Shown in pieces: positions 1 through 13,700 of a stretch of 64,000 nucleotides of DNA; positions within the stretch are counted from its first letter, which is position 1, and every line of letters starts with the position of its first letter. The notes under the pieces were generated by a model that was not told the DNA's origin, did no database searches, and saw nothing but the letters and a program-made list of their open reading frames with translations. The DNA lies in the NCBI GenBank assembly GCA_008828725.1, contig MEHQ01004461.1:233016-297015 (forward strand). Direction: 5' to 3'. This DNA comes from Saccharina japonica (Eukaryota > Sar > Phaeophyceae > Laminariales > Laminariaceae). Made by a program: the position numbers and the translations under genes.

Positions 1-100
1 AGGGGGGTACTCGTTCGTTACTTGCCTCGGTCATTTGACCATTGACCACGCATCCCTTTCGAGACGGGGGTGGGGGGGGGGCGGGGGCGGGGGGGGCTGA
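1..100 (+). repeat. P1 repeat fragment with G-rich end
   Basis: It starts with a G run and GTACTC, then TTGCCTCGGTCATTTGACCA and a segment ending CATCCCTTTCGAGACG. Copies or fragments occur near 3030-3090 (reverse), 10524-10596, 11287-11365, 12893-12970 and 51500-51570. Confidence 0.7.
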
Positions 101-239
101 GCCGTTTTGCTCGGGCGCTACATTTCTTACTAGCTGTCGAATACCCCAAATTTCGAAGGTGACCGCCACCTTTTGAGTCTTCGCCAGCGTACACGAGGGC
201 CAACTCCGTAACGCAAGATCCACAGAGCGAGCCAGGCGT

Positions 240-800
240 GCATAAAACCGAACCGGGCCGAAACGATCGAACCGCAAGGAATCGGACCGAACCACAAGGA
301 ATCGAATCGGACCGAACCGAACCGTGAGGAACCGAACGGAAACCGAACTGAATCGAATTGAACCGAACCGTAACAAACTGGACAGAACTGAACCGAACCG
401 AATCGCACCGAGCCGAATCGAACCGAATCGAACCAAAACCGTAATAAGCTGAGGAGAACTGAACCGAACCGATACGAACTACGTACACCGCACCGTTCCC
501 AACAGAACTGATTCGAACCGAACCCAATGGAGCCCAACCGAGCCGAACCGATTCGAGCCGAATCGAGCCGAACCGATTCGAACCGAGCCGAATGGAGGCC
601 GAACCGAGCCGAACCGATTCGAGTCGAATCGGGCCGAACCGATTCGAGCCAAATAGAGCCGAATCGATTAAAACTAAAATTAATCGAAACGAACCGAACC
701 GAGTTAAACTGGACCGAATCGATTCGAACCGATTACAATCGTTTCGAAACGAACGGAACAGCACAGAACCGAATCGGAAGAAACTTCAACCAATCCGGAC
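240..800. repeat. GAACC/GAATC pentamer-type satellite
   Basis: About 560 bp of diverged GAACCGAATC-like units. It creates long Arg/Ser/Phe-rich open frames on both strands that are composition artefacts. Beyond it, 800-1010 is A-rich with no gene visible. Confidence 0.85.
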
Positions 801-1117
801 CGGAAAATCACCAAAAACAGTAAAATAAAAAGTAGCACCGAGGGGGACACACAGCAGAAAAATAAAACGCCCCGGCGGAAGGAACATGAGAGGAGGGAAA
901 AGAAAAAAAAGAAGAAAAGAGAAGCTGAAAAAGACAAGAAAACGAACAAAAAAAAGAAAACCGAAGAAAAAAATGGGATAAAAAGGACAGAAAGAAAGAT
1001 TTTCGGTACGTACTTTTATGTAAGACCCCTCACGCCCGGTATATACTATCCTTTACCATTTTTCCGGCGTTCTTTTCTGATAATGTGGAACCAATTTTTC
1101 CGAGCTGCAACTTGTTT

Positions 1118-1425
1118 GACCCCAAGGCAAGGCAAGGCAAGGCAAGACAAGGCAAGACAAAGCAAAGAAAGGCAAAAGGCCAGACAAGACAAGACAAGAC
1201 AAGGCAGGGCAAAGCAAGGCAAGGCAAGGCAGGGCGACGCAAGATAGGACGTGACAAGACAAGACAAGACGAGGCAAGGCAAGGCAGCCACGCCCAGCCC
1301 AGCCAAGGCAGCGCCAGGCATGGCAAGGCAAGGCCAGAACAAGGCAAAGCAAGGCAAAACCGCGCCAGCCAAAATACCACGCCAGCCAAAAGTCAGACAA
1401 GACAAGGCAAGGCAAGGCTCGATAG
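1118..1425. repeat. (AAGGC)n imperfect microsatellite
   Basis: Diverged AAGGC/AAGAC repeats just downstream of the B56 stop codon. A purer array of the same unit is at 22086-22220. Confidence 0.9.
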
Positions 1426-1437
1426 AAGTGAGTTACG

Positions 1438-1549
1438 TCACTCTCCGGCCCTGAGCTGCGCTAACTCTTCCAACAGTGCCCAGCGTTCATCGGCGTTTGC
1501 CCGCCGCCTCCCCCTTTCCTCCTCCTCCACAACGTGCTGCTGGTGACAT
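1438..1549 (-). CDS. B56 exon 12: C-terminal ERW..LEELA helix and stop
   Basis: The acceptor is TTTTAATCAG; 112 nt ending in TGA. AG + A gives Arg, then [20 protein letters not shown] and [16 protein letters not shown]. The Glu/Arg-rich helix ending in (R/E)ERW.xLE is the usual end of the B56 core, so the protein lacks the longer tails of some animal isoforms. I see no convincing polyadenylation signal downstream, where AAGGC repeats follow closely. Confidence 0.93.
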
Positions 1550-4500
1550 CTGATTAAAAAAGAAAACAACAAAACGAAGCGGAAATGTAAATGACAAGAA
1601 AAGAAAATCGAAACAAGAAAATAAAACTACAGTAGAGACGCAAAGCAAAAAAACACACACGGAGATGATCAACCACGAAATGGGACAAAATGAGATAATT
1701 TAAGAAAAATGGAACGAAAAAATAGAAACGATGGGGGGAAAAAAGAAGAAAATGAAATAAAAAGGCGACAGCAACATGAAAAAACGCAAAACAAAAAACG
1801 GAGAAACAAAATAATGGAAATGCCAATCATGAGCAGGTACAGAGACAGACTGTTCGTACGAGTAACGCCAACCAGCCCAAGCAATCAGCCCACTGGAGCA
1901 AGCGGCACAATTAAAAAACCAAACAACTAATAACAATCGACCGACCAATCAATCATCCAAAAAAATGTCCGCAATCAAACCCTCCTCCACACGTTGGACA
2001 GATCATCTACAGATCATACAGAGCATCTACAGATAAATCATCTAGATCCTAATCTGCCATTATGAGATGTTGTGCAAGATCTGAACAGTGCATATCCAAC
2101 CCAGGAAGCATGTCCCAGATCATCTGCAGACTATACGGCTTCCGTGGCCTAAATAGACAATGACATATACTGCAGCACAAGAACGAAAGTCCGACGATTA
2201 TCAACTACTATATCGTAGATTAAACTCACGAAACACCATGTTGTAAAATGGAATATATATGGCATAAGCACATCCAGTGAGCGTGTCTATTAATAGCGTA
2301 TCACGCAGCTTGCAAACATAAAGTTGAGTTTCAAACGTACACTGACATACTTTTTCAACAATTAAAAATATATATATATATATTTTTACGCCTTGCAGTG
2401 TGGTGAGAGGAGCTCCTTAAAAGCTTTATTTTCACGAAAATCCGCCCGATAACATTGAAAAAATAAAAATAAAAATAACAACGACCAACTAATCACCTCT
2501 CATAAGCTTCCGCATCCTGCTCGTTGTACATCCGAAGCACGTTATGGGCAAGGCCTTCCACGGTGGTGTTCCAGTGTTGGGTTGACCGTTCTCTCAGGGG
2601 GCCGTAGATGATCGGCAGCAGAGGCCGGGGGTAGTTGAGCGAGAGGACCCCAGAGGTCACCAGCTGCTCGTTGTTCCACAGAAACAAGGCACGCTCCGCT
2701 ACCTGTCAAGGACGGGGGAAAAAAAAAAAAAAAAAAAAAAAAGGAGAAGGAAGGAAGGAAGGAAGGAAGGAAGGGAGGAAGGGAGGGAGGAAGGAAAGGT
2801 GAAACTAAGTCTTGAGTATATCAAATGATGTGTGTCGCTGGTGCCGTGCATGCAGCATATATGCGCTGCCGTGCCCAGAAACAAAGGTCATCAAATTTAC
2901 GGAAGGGCCTTTGTTTTGCGGATCAGAGTCAATTCCGGGTTCGATTTTGGTCTTTACGGACACTTTATGTCCGCCTCTTTGCTTCCCCCGCCCCCCGCCG
3001 AATCCCAACTTTAACCTGCGTCCTCGAAAGGGATGCGTGGTCAATGTCAAATGAAACTAAGGCAAGCAAAGCAAATGAGTACCCCCCCGCCCCCCCGCAA
3101 ATCAACTTAGTACCAGGTATTATTTTCGCCGTTCCTATCTCTCTCCTGCCTAGTCGTAACTCAGATCCGGGGTCAGAAAGTAGGCTCTTCTCCTACAGTA
3201 CCTCCCCACTACGGTGACATACGTGCCTTGATTTTTTTCTCGCGAGAAGACTTCGTTCAGCCCTTCCTTTCTCTCGTCGACTTGCATCGAATTGCACCTC
3301 TACCTACGCTGCTAGTTTTGTGGGCGCTCTCAGCAATTAATTCCATTTCTTATTTGTTTTTTTTTTGCAAATAAATTAAACAAAAGTCTGACCCACGTGG
3401 GTTTCGAAAACTCACGAACTCAATTCTGGTAGCATTCGAGGGTGCGCCACTTGACACATTACTTGGGAACAAAGTAATCAGGACCAAATATGCTTAGGAA
3501 AAATACTGGAATATATAGATTTTAGTGTGTACCGTTGGTCCTGTTTACTATGGGCCCTCGTAATAGCCCACTGGGGCGAGACCCCTACCAATTTGACACT
3601 CCATGTCCGTTGTTCACAAAAAAAAACGAGGAAATTTTGAGCCACTCTTTCTCGGGAAGTCAAAAGAGGAAAGAAGGGGCCGGAGTCTTCTCACGATAAA
3701 AAAAGCGTGGGACAGCAGTAGTAGTATCTACGCCACGAAAACGTATGATGGAAAACCCAGGCACTGTACGTACGTACGTACGTACGTATAGCACCAACGG
3801 TCGAGTTACACGCGAACGAACCTGAAAGTGCTCGCTGGATATGCAACGCGCGAGAAGGTTGAACAGCTGGTCCTCGACATCCGTAATCTGATCTGGTCCC
3901 ATCAGCAGCTCCAGGACCTCCTCGAGCTCGTTCAGGAAGATAACTTGCTTGCTCGAGCTTCGCCATGGCCAGTACCGAATCAGGCTCTGGGTGGGACAAG
4001 AGGGCAAAACACAAAATATGGGAAGCAGGGAAACGTAAACATACATAAAACCTGAAAAACGAAGAGAAAAGTTTCGAAAACGTCTCAATTTTAATGTACA
4101 GCAGTGCACAGAAGTTGGAGTCACAACCAAAGTTTGTAGGTAGGCTGTATGGAAATGCGATATACATAATATCGAGCTCCTGCTGAACAGGAGAATGGGG
4201 GTTTTGCTCGAACATCACCAGCGCCTACACCCAACCAGGCTCTAATACATACATACGAATATAGAGGATGGAACGTAACCGAGGGCGGGGGTCAGGAAAC
4301 GGCTAAAGAAAATAAATAAATCACCGCGTGAGACTCTGATAAGGCCTCCACAACAACACAGGGGATGCGGAGATATCACAACAAAAGTGCCACGTTGGTG
4401 ATATAACGTGACACTTTCAGCCAAAGAATATGGACCAATCGCCTAAGTATCTCTACAAAAACAAACACCAGATTATTCTCGAACAGTTCCCGATCTCTCG

Positions 4501-7500
4501 GCTGGCACTGGCTGACTCAGTCAGTAGCGATTATACAAGTAAAAACAAATCAGTATACTGGATTTCACCAGTGCACTGCCTCTCCTCTCTCTTCCAGGAA
4601 CACATTTGGTGGGCGTCCGTATTACAATACGGCGTGTTTCTCGGACGTACTGTACATACTATAAAAAATATTGGTCAATATACTGGCCGGGTCACTCAGT
4701 AGATTACTGCTGCCAGTAGACTACTACCTACTTCCAGTAGAATGCTACCTACTTCCAGTAGACTACTACCTGCTTCCAGTAGACTACTACTTCAGTACAT
4801 TCTGTACCAGTGTCCAGCCGTACTATCACGAGGGACCATAGTGGATAGGGACCCACGACACACCCAAAAACCTACCAGTGGATATATAGATATATATATA
4901 TATATTTCAATATTTTTACTATAAATAACAATATTTGATGATATTTACTATAGGTCCCCCGTAACACTATTACTATTAATATTAATAATAATCTTCTCCT
5001 TTACGTATGGTGCACGAGCGGCCGACCCACCTTGAGAATGTGCGTGGCAGTGCCCGACTCTTTCTCCACGTACTGCACCACGCAGTAGCTGAGCTGTTGG
5101 TGATACATATTCACCATAGACGGCGTGTGCAGCGGCAGGAGGCAAACTTGCAAGAAGTCCACTGGTCAAAAAATCAGAAATAGGAGGAAAACAGTGCGGG
5201 AGGGAAAAGAGCCGTTGAAACAAGAGTTAAAGAGCCGTTGAACAACATTTGAATAGCTGCTGAACACAAGTTAAAGAGCCGTTGAACAAAAGTTGAAGAG
5301 CCGTTGAAACAAAAATTAAAGAGCCGTTGAAACAAAAGTTAAAGAGCCGTTGAAACAAAATTTAAAGAGCCGTTGCACATGAAAGTTAAAGAGGCGTTGG
5401 ACAAAAGTTACGCTACGCTGTTACAACTAAAAACATTATACTGCTGTATATAATTAATATATCATACATATATATGATTCATATGAATATGAACGATCAA
5501 GTTTCGTGAATACAGGGCGCGGAACAAAAAAAAAGAAAAACGAAAGTTTAGACGGACAAAAAATAGCAGAACAAATCAGACTACGTACAACAAAAAAACG
5601 GACTCATGAACAGGTAAAAAACAGGGTGGGAGGAAAAGAGCCGTAAACAAAAACGTGTACGATTTTCTGTCCGAAAATGTAATAACCACTTGTACATTAA
5701 TAGTTAATCAAAACGGTTCTTACATTTAGGAACAGAGTGGTACGAGGTTACAGCTATGACGGGGGACCATAGAAAATAGGACCTACGGCAGCCTACGGTA
5801 CAAACAAAAACCTACCGGGTATAATTACCATATTTTGACTCGGTACACACAAATACCAATATTTTACCGTATTCTTATGTACTATTAATAACAATAGTTG
5901 GTTCTATTTACTATGGTCCTCCTCAATGTGACAAACGTATCGTCACCATTCACCATTACGTACGCGGTGCGGAACGACACAAAATAAAAATGGAAACAAA
6001 AAAACAGAACCAAAAAGACACAACGAGAAAACAGAACAAAACACTGGCGGAACAAAACAGAACAAAACACTGGTGAAATATGTCGAAGGACCTCGTGCGG
6101 AGGAAAGCGCACATAGAGCGAATTGATTGATTGATCGACATCATCATGGTGATGACAATGGCTTGTATTGTATAACGTTATTGTTAAGACCTACGAGTAC
6201 CAAAATACGAAAAAAGAAAGAAAGAAAAAAAAGTTCGGCTTGCCGTGTGCACGCACGCGCGTGCGTATATGCACGGGCACCAAAAACATGCCACAGAGTA
6301 CGTACGAGTAGGAAACCCTGGTTTGTTGGTCCGATGCCTCTCGACTGACGGCCCCCTGCCATATCTTTAGGAAAACTAATACGGGGGACCATATATAGTA
6401 AGCAGGACTCATCACATACACTAAAAGTTACAGTATATATTCCACCATTTTTACCAGACATGTTTGGTCCTGATTTCTACATTCCCCCGCTATAGTAAAC
6501 AGCAACCCGGTACGAAGTAATAGCCCTTGTACTATTCATATTTAATAGTGCACTCCACAGAAACCTAACAATCCTCCAGAAACCGAAATCGTTTTCCGGA
6601 AGGCCACGGTAAATAGGACCAAATATTGTTAGTAAAAAGAGCAATCATACAGAAACCGAAACCCTATTCCGGAGGACCGCAGTAAATAGGGAACCAAATA
6701 TTGTAATTTCGGGGGACCATAGTCAATAGGACCAAATATTGTCAGCAAAAATAGGCAAATATATAGGGTTTTGTGTGCACCGTAGGTTTCATTTATAATG
6801 TTCACGCGTGGTAGTTTTTTTTTTGTGTACACCGTACTCGTAGGTCCCCTATTCACTATGGTTTACCATAGGTATTCTATTTCCAAGTGCTTTGTCTCCA
6901 CAATGAGAGTGCAGCGAACGGACGAGTTGACGCGCCGAAAAAAAAAAAGGGTTTTGTATGATAAGGTGGCATGTTTTGTGCGAGCGGCATACATGCGTCT
7001 CTACGACTCACCGTGTTCCTGCTTCAGCGGTGTCGCGAAACCGTTGACGATGCTTCCCAAGATCTCCAGCAACTCCCCGATGCCATTGTGTCTCGGACAC
7101 TCGTACACGAACCTGGTGGGTATTAAAAAAAAAAACATCGTACCGGGTGGCGCAGACGGAATCAAGAGGAAAAGCGGTAAAAAAAAAAACGGTTACTTGT
7201 CGAGGTTAAAACGGTGCGAAGGGGAACAAAGCGTAGACGGTTACACACGGACCGAGGCGAACCGGAACGAACTGAACGGGGTGCTGAGTGTAACTGAACG
7301 AAAAGGACGGGTTTTGATATAACTTGCAGTATAATACAATTTTGAGAAACAACGCGAAGAGAACAAACAAGAACAACGGTTACAGACATTTCAACGCGAA
7401 GAGGAACGAACGAAAAGAACGGGTTTTGATATAACTTGCAGTATAATACAATTTTGAGAAACAACGCGAAGAGAACAAACAAGAACAACGGTTACAGACA

Positions 7501-7996
7501 TTTCAACGCGAAGAGGAACGAACGAAAAGAACGGGTTTTGATATAACTTGCAGTATAATACAATTTTGAGAAACAACGCGAAGAGAACAAACAAGAACAA
7601 CGGTTACAGACATTTCAACGCGAAGAGGAACGAACGAAAAAAAACGGTTACGTACAGGCATTCAACGCGAACAGGAACGAGACAACCACGTGGTAAATTC
7701 TTACCAGTACGTGGCAAACAAGGTTTTCACGCACCTCAGGAAGGCGTTCCCAACTGCTCGCCGAATAAAAGCTCGGTGCATCATGAACTTCCCGTACACC
7801 CTATGCAGGATAGTTTTCAGGTAATCCCTCTCTCGCGGGTCCTCGCTGCAACAACCAGACACATTGTGTGGGAGGCGGTTAAATGACGGGAGGGGGGGAT
7901 GGGGGGGAGGGGAGGGGAGAGGAGCTTGTCATCGGCAACGGAGCTTAAGCGAATCGAAGATGTTACCCTGGAAGACGTTGATGATGATGGGTCGGT

Positions 7997-8068
<72 letters not shown>

Positions 8069-10719
8069 GTGGAATTTATTCCCGTCCGCTACGTTGAAAA
8101 TAAATGTAATACACCAGGTGACATAACCTTTTGGGTATGTCAGCCTGGCTTTCGTCTTAGCCTGTTTCTTATTAGGTGTCTCTTACTGTATTTATATGTC
8201 CCGCGAAGACGCGTGAAACGATAGATGTAGAGGTGTACCGGTTTTTGGCTGAAATGGTTTCTGAATGATCTAGTAAAGCCTCCTTAACCCAGAATCGTCA
8301 AAATAATAAAATAATATTATGGCTGGTTGGCAATATCAAATATGTTCATTGTATACATTTTTATTTTTACCTTCACATAGCGTGTAGAGGGGAGCGGAGG
8401 GCTCCAGACTATCTGTTTTTGACTGGCTTTGATCGCTTTGCGGACCCTTCGGGTTCCACTTTTATTTCAGTATACTTTGTTTTGGGTAAGTTAGCCTGTG
8501 ACCACGGGAATCGACCGTGTCAAGTGTTGGATTAGTACGGACAGATGGAGGTACTGGATAGAGAGACCGGCACGGTTTTTAATGTGAAGACAACAACAAC
8601 AACAACAATACTTGTACTTAGGCCATGGTCTTGTTCATCGGGTATAATGATAGACCGTTTATTTCCGTCCGAAATTAATTTTTTGAGAAAGGTATCGGGC
8701 TCCTTAATAACCCAAAATCGTCAAATCGTCGGACTTTCATTCTTGTGTTGCAATATTGTCCATTGTATTCTTGGGCCGTATGGTATTGTTCATCCGGTAC
8801 ATAGCACTTTTATTTTCGTTCAAAATCAGTTTTTTACTCACTATTAGTATAGAGGGTCCTTAAGCCACCACCCTCAGAAGGCAAAAACCGAAACATGGTG
8901 CACCTCTACCGTAGCATGCGTCCGAAATAGCATGTATGCCCTCCACCCTCCACTCGTGCCTCCTCACGCCTCACCTGTCGAACAATTCGACGAGCTGAAG
9001 GCACAACGACTGGTCCACGTACTGCTTGGCCTGCTTCGCATCCACCTCGGATGACACCACAAATCGAACTAAGAACTCGTACACCACCTGATTGATTCAT
9101 GCAGCAGAGAAACGAAACACAATAAAAAGTAACGTAGCAAAACGAAAAGGAGCGACACGAAGGGTGAAAAAAAAGAGGTAAAACTAGCGAAACGAAGCGT
9201 ACTATATAGAACGAAGCGAAACGAACGGAGTGCAACCAAAAGGAGCAGAACAAGCGAAACGCAACACCAAAAAAATGAAACGAAACCAAAACAAGTCAAG
9301 AACAAATCAAGGACATGTAAGTCAAGGGCAAAATCAAGGACACGTCCGTGACACGTCAAAGACACGCCAACGACAAGTCGATGACACGTCGACACGTTAA
9401 AGACACGTTAACGACACAAGGACGAGTCCACGCCAACCCCAACCACAATAAAGCCCTATAACCCCAACCACGCCAAACGTAAACCGCAACGCAAGCCTTC
9501 CCTACTACAATAGCGGGGCGAAGCCTTTTCCAGAAGCGCCTCGTCAATCCCAACCCCATCCCGAACACTCCCGGCAACCCCAACCCTGGCGAAAATCTAC
9601 AGTACGCCTCCTGTAGGAAACCCAAACCCCCGCCTAAATCACAACATTAACCCAAATCACAATCTATAACCCGTAAGCCTCGCCTGCAGGTGGGACCATG
9701 CTTCTTTTAATCTAATCAGTCAGTAGCGATTATCCTGTCGTCAAAATCAGAGTACTGGATTGCTACAGTATATACTGGCTCTCCTATCTCCTCTCGAAAC
9801 GCATTCATTGGGCTTCCGTACTACAGTAATATGGCGTGGTTTTTCGGCGTACGTAATATAAACCTACTGGCGAATATACTGGCCGGGTCAATCAGTAGAT
9901 TATTACTGCCAGCACATACTGGGTCAGTGCCCAGCCCTATACAACATCCCCTACTCAATAAATGAGCCGCTTGTCTTAACCATACGCAAGAAAGTCCGCC
10001 TCACAAGCGGTTCTTAGTGGTATGCAGGCCAACACTTCATGCGTCTCGCCGAATCATCTAACGTTTCGCTTCGCGATTGGTGCAAGCAATGCCTGCCTGG
10101 TCGGTGAACACCCGACGTGCTCCGTCCCGGCATGGTCGACAAGCGAGGGTCTCACAATGGCCATACGACCACGAAAACCCGACGTGCTCCGTCCCGACAT
10201 TGTACGGATGCGAAGGTCTTATGGCCATACGACTACGGCCATGCGAACTACCCCCATCCCTACCCCCCAACCCTCGACTATAACCTGTACGTAGACTTGA
10301 AAAAAAAAGGCTTGCCTGGAGATGCGGCCAAGCTTCTTCCAACAACGGTTCATCCTTATCCGGGTCGCAATCGTCCGGCTGTGGAGGCAACGCTCGGCAC
10401 ACGTTCGCCTTAACCATCGCGATCACATCCGGCATCACCGTCGGAGTAAATATCTGCAGGAGGCGTGTTTAGGCGGCCCGGGGGGGGGGGGAGAGGGAGG
10501 TTACAGAAGGGGAGGGGAGGGGGGCGTACTCATTTGTTGCTTGCCTCAGTCATTTGGCCATTGACCACACACCCCTTCCAAGATGGAGGTTGTAGAGGGA
10601 GCGGGGGGTACTTCGTTTTCATGCAGGGCCGTAATCGTATGACCATGTCAGGGGGGGTCACAATCGCAATCACATGCGGCATCGCCGAGGGAGTAAACAT
10701 AGACATGAGGCATGTTTAG

Positions 10720-10753
<34 letters not shown>

Positions 10754-13700
10754 GGGGGGGGGGAGTATCAATGTTGTGGCACTGGCGTAGTCATATGACC
10801 ATAGCCTCGCATCCTACAATGCCGGAACGGAGCGCGTTTGGGTTTTCACACCAGGAGACATTGCTTCACCAAGCGCGAACGCGCCATGAGTATTGGGCGA
10901 GTCGCATGGAGGGTGAGCTGCATCCTGCTAAGAACCGCCCTTCTGAGGCGGACTTGCTATGGACGAAGCTTTTCAAATGGTTAATATTAATTTTGGTGTG
11001 GCCACTTCGGAGACAGCAATGGTTTTACTATGTAATGCTGGCGGACGCCTTAACCATATACACTACGTGATACGAACCATTCCCTTGTGCGGAACAAAGG
11101 TTCTCCACACGCACAAATGAATTCTCGCGCTGGCATATTGAGGTGAGCGCACAAAAAAAAAATACACAAAAGAAAAAACGGCAGCGTCGCCTCGATGTGT
11201 GTGAGCGCGACGCAACGAGTGGGCGTGTATTTCAGGGGTCGTTGCCCACCGAGCCAACACTAATAAATATAATATATATTATAGGGGGGGGGGGGTCGTA
11301 CATACTCACATTTGTTGCTTGGCTTAATAATTTTGATCTTTGACACGCATCCCCTTTCGAGACGCAAAGGGCAGAGGGAGAGAGCGGGGGAGCCAGGGCG
11401 CGAAAGGACCCTATGTTACAGAATACTAAGTGCTCATACTGACTTCAAGCCTTGACGTGTTTGACGTAAAATTAACAACACAAGAGACGACACGAACTGG
11501 TTACGCTGCTGCTGCTGCTTTGCACTGTTATTCGGGCTGCTACTTGCTGTACAGTTGTCCGCTACTACTGATGAATCATCACAGCCGTTTACCAGCGCTG
11601 CTGCTTAACTGCTGCTACTGCTGCTGACTGCTAATACGCATATCTGTGTATGATAGTGCTTGCTGTTCTGCTACTGTGATTCTGCTGTCTGGCTGTGTGC
11701 TGCTACTGCTGATACAAACGCAGTTACCGCTGCTGCTAAACTAAAGCTACTGTCTGGCTGCTAGCGCTACTGCTTAGTGAAGCGGCGGGTTTAGCGCAGC
11801 TGCTGCGTAGCTGTACTGGGTATATAACAGCCGGCTTGACCAACTGTTAGGTATGCTACTGCTGTTATATACGCACTGCATGCCGAAAATTAGGTATAGC
11901 CAAGCAAAAGCGGATTCGCACGATTGCATCCAATTGGCAGGGCAATGCCCGCTCACCAACACGCGCCATCACCGGCCTGCGTCCCCTCTTCGATCAACAC
12001 ATGACTAATGCCCCGGTGCTCCCCCAACCCCCGCGCGCCGATCCGCCAGCCACATAAGTACACGCCCCAGGCAAAGTTCGCTTTACAAGCGCTTCTTCGT
12101 AGAGGATGCAGGCGACCTTCATGCGACTTACAAACCTCCGTTCGCTTCGCAACTTGGTGCAAGAAGCCTTCGTGGTCAAAGTGAAAAAGCAGACGTGCTC
12201 CGTCCCGGGATTGTAGGATGCGAGGTCTATGGTCCATACAACTAGGCTGTGCATGAAATCGAGTACGCCCCCCCCCCCCCTCACCCGTCTCAACAATCTC
12301 TCTCCTCACGAAGGCAGCTTGTTTTGCTTCGTGCGGCGATATACAGACCATTGGGGGGTGGGGGGGGGGAGTATCAATGTTGTGGCACTGGCGTAGTCAT
12401 ATGACCATAGCCTCGCATCCTACAATGCCGGAACGGAGCGCGTTTGGGTTTTCACACCAGGAGACATTGCTTCACCAAGCGCGAACGCGCCATGAGTATT
12501 GGGCGAGTCGCATGGAGGGTGAGCTGCATCCTGCTAAGAACCGCCCTTCTGAGGCGGACTTGCTATGGACGAAGCTTTTCAAATGGTTAATATTAATTTT
12601 GGTGTGGCCACTTCGGAGACAGCAATGGTTTTACTATGTAATGCTGGCGGACGCCTTAACCATATACACTACGTGATACGAACCATTCCCTTGTGCGGAA
12701 CAAAGGTTCTCCACACGCACAAATGAATTCTCGCGCTGGCATATTGAGGTGAGCGCACAAAAAAAAAATACACAAAAGAAAAAACGGCAGCGTCGCCTCG
12801 ATGTGTGTGAGCGCGACGCAACGAGTGGGCGTGTATTTCAGGGGTCGTTGCCCACCGAGCCAACACTAATAAATATAATATATATTATAGGGGGGGGGGG
12901 GTCGTACATACTCACATTTGTTGCTTGGCTTAATAATTTTGATCTTTGACACGCATCCCCTTTCGAGACGCAAAGGGCAGAGGGAGAGAGCGGGGGAGCC
13001 AGGGCGCGAAAGGACCCTATGTTACAGAATACTAAGTGCTCATACTGACTTCAAGCCTTGACGTGTTTGACGTAAAATTAACAACACAAGAGACGACACG
13101 AACTGGTTACGCTGCTGCTGCTGCTTTGCACTGTTATTCGGGCTGCTACTTGCTGTACAGTTGTCCGCTACTACTGATGAATCATCACAGCCGTTTACCA
13201 GCGCTGCTGCTTAACTGCTGCTACTGCTGCTGACTGCTAATACGCATATCTGTGTATGATAGTGCTTGCTGTTCTGCTACTGTGATTCTGCTGTCTGGCT
13301 GTGTGCTGCTACTGCTGATACAAACGCAGTTACCGCTGCTGCTAAACTAAAGCTACTGTCTGGCTGCTAGCGCTACTGCTTAGTGAAGCGGCGGGTTTAG
13401 CGCAGCTGCTGCGTAGCTGTACTGGGTATATAACAGCCGGCTTGACCAACTGTTAGGTATGCTACTGCTGTTATATACGCACTGCATGCCGAAAATTAGG
13501 TATAGCCAAGCAAAAGCGGATTCGCACGATTGCATCCAATTGGCAGGGCAATGCCCGCTCACCAACACGCGCCATCACCGGCCTGCGTCCCCTCTTCGAT
13601 CAACACATGACTAATGCCCCGGTGCTCCCCCAACCCCCGCGCGCCGATCCGCCAGCCACATAAGTACACGCCCCAGGCAAAGTTCGCTTTACAAGCGCTT

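Noticed and set aside
18-764. 248-residue minus-strand open frame rich in Arg, Ser, Phe and Gly
   Set aside because: It is the translation of the GAACC/GAATC satellite; frames are open on both strands because of the repeat unit.
1030-1546. Overlapping 119-153-residue frames (CLALP / ARQGK repeats)
   Set aside because: They arise from the AAGGC pentamer, which stays open in several frames. The true coding exon here is only 1549-1438 on the minus strand.
7864-8126. Poly-Gly open frames
   Set aside because: Produced by the 69-base G run.
10771-11070. 99-residue frame conserved in both 1606-bp copies as a gene
   Set aside because: Identity reflects recent duplication of the whole unit; the frame lies mostly in the terminal repeat and matches no known protein.
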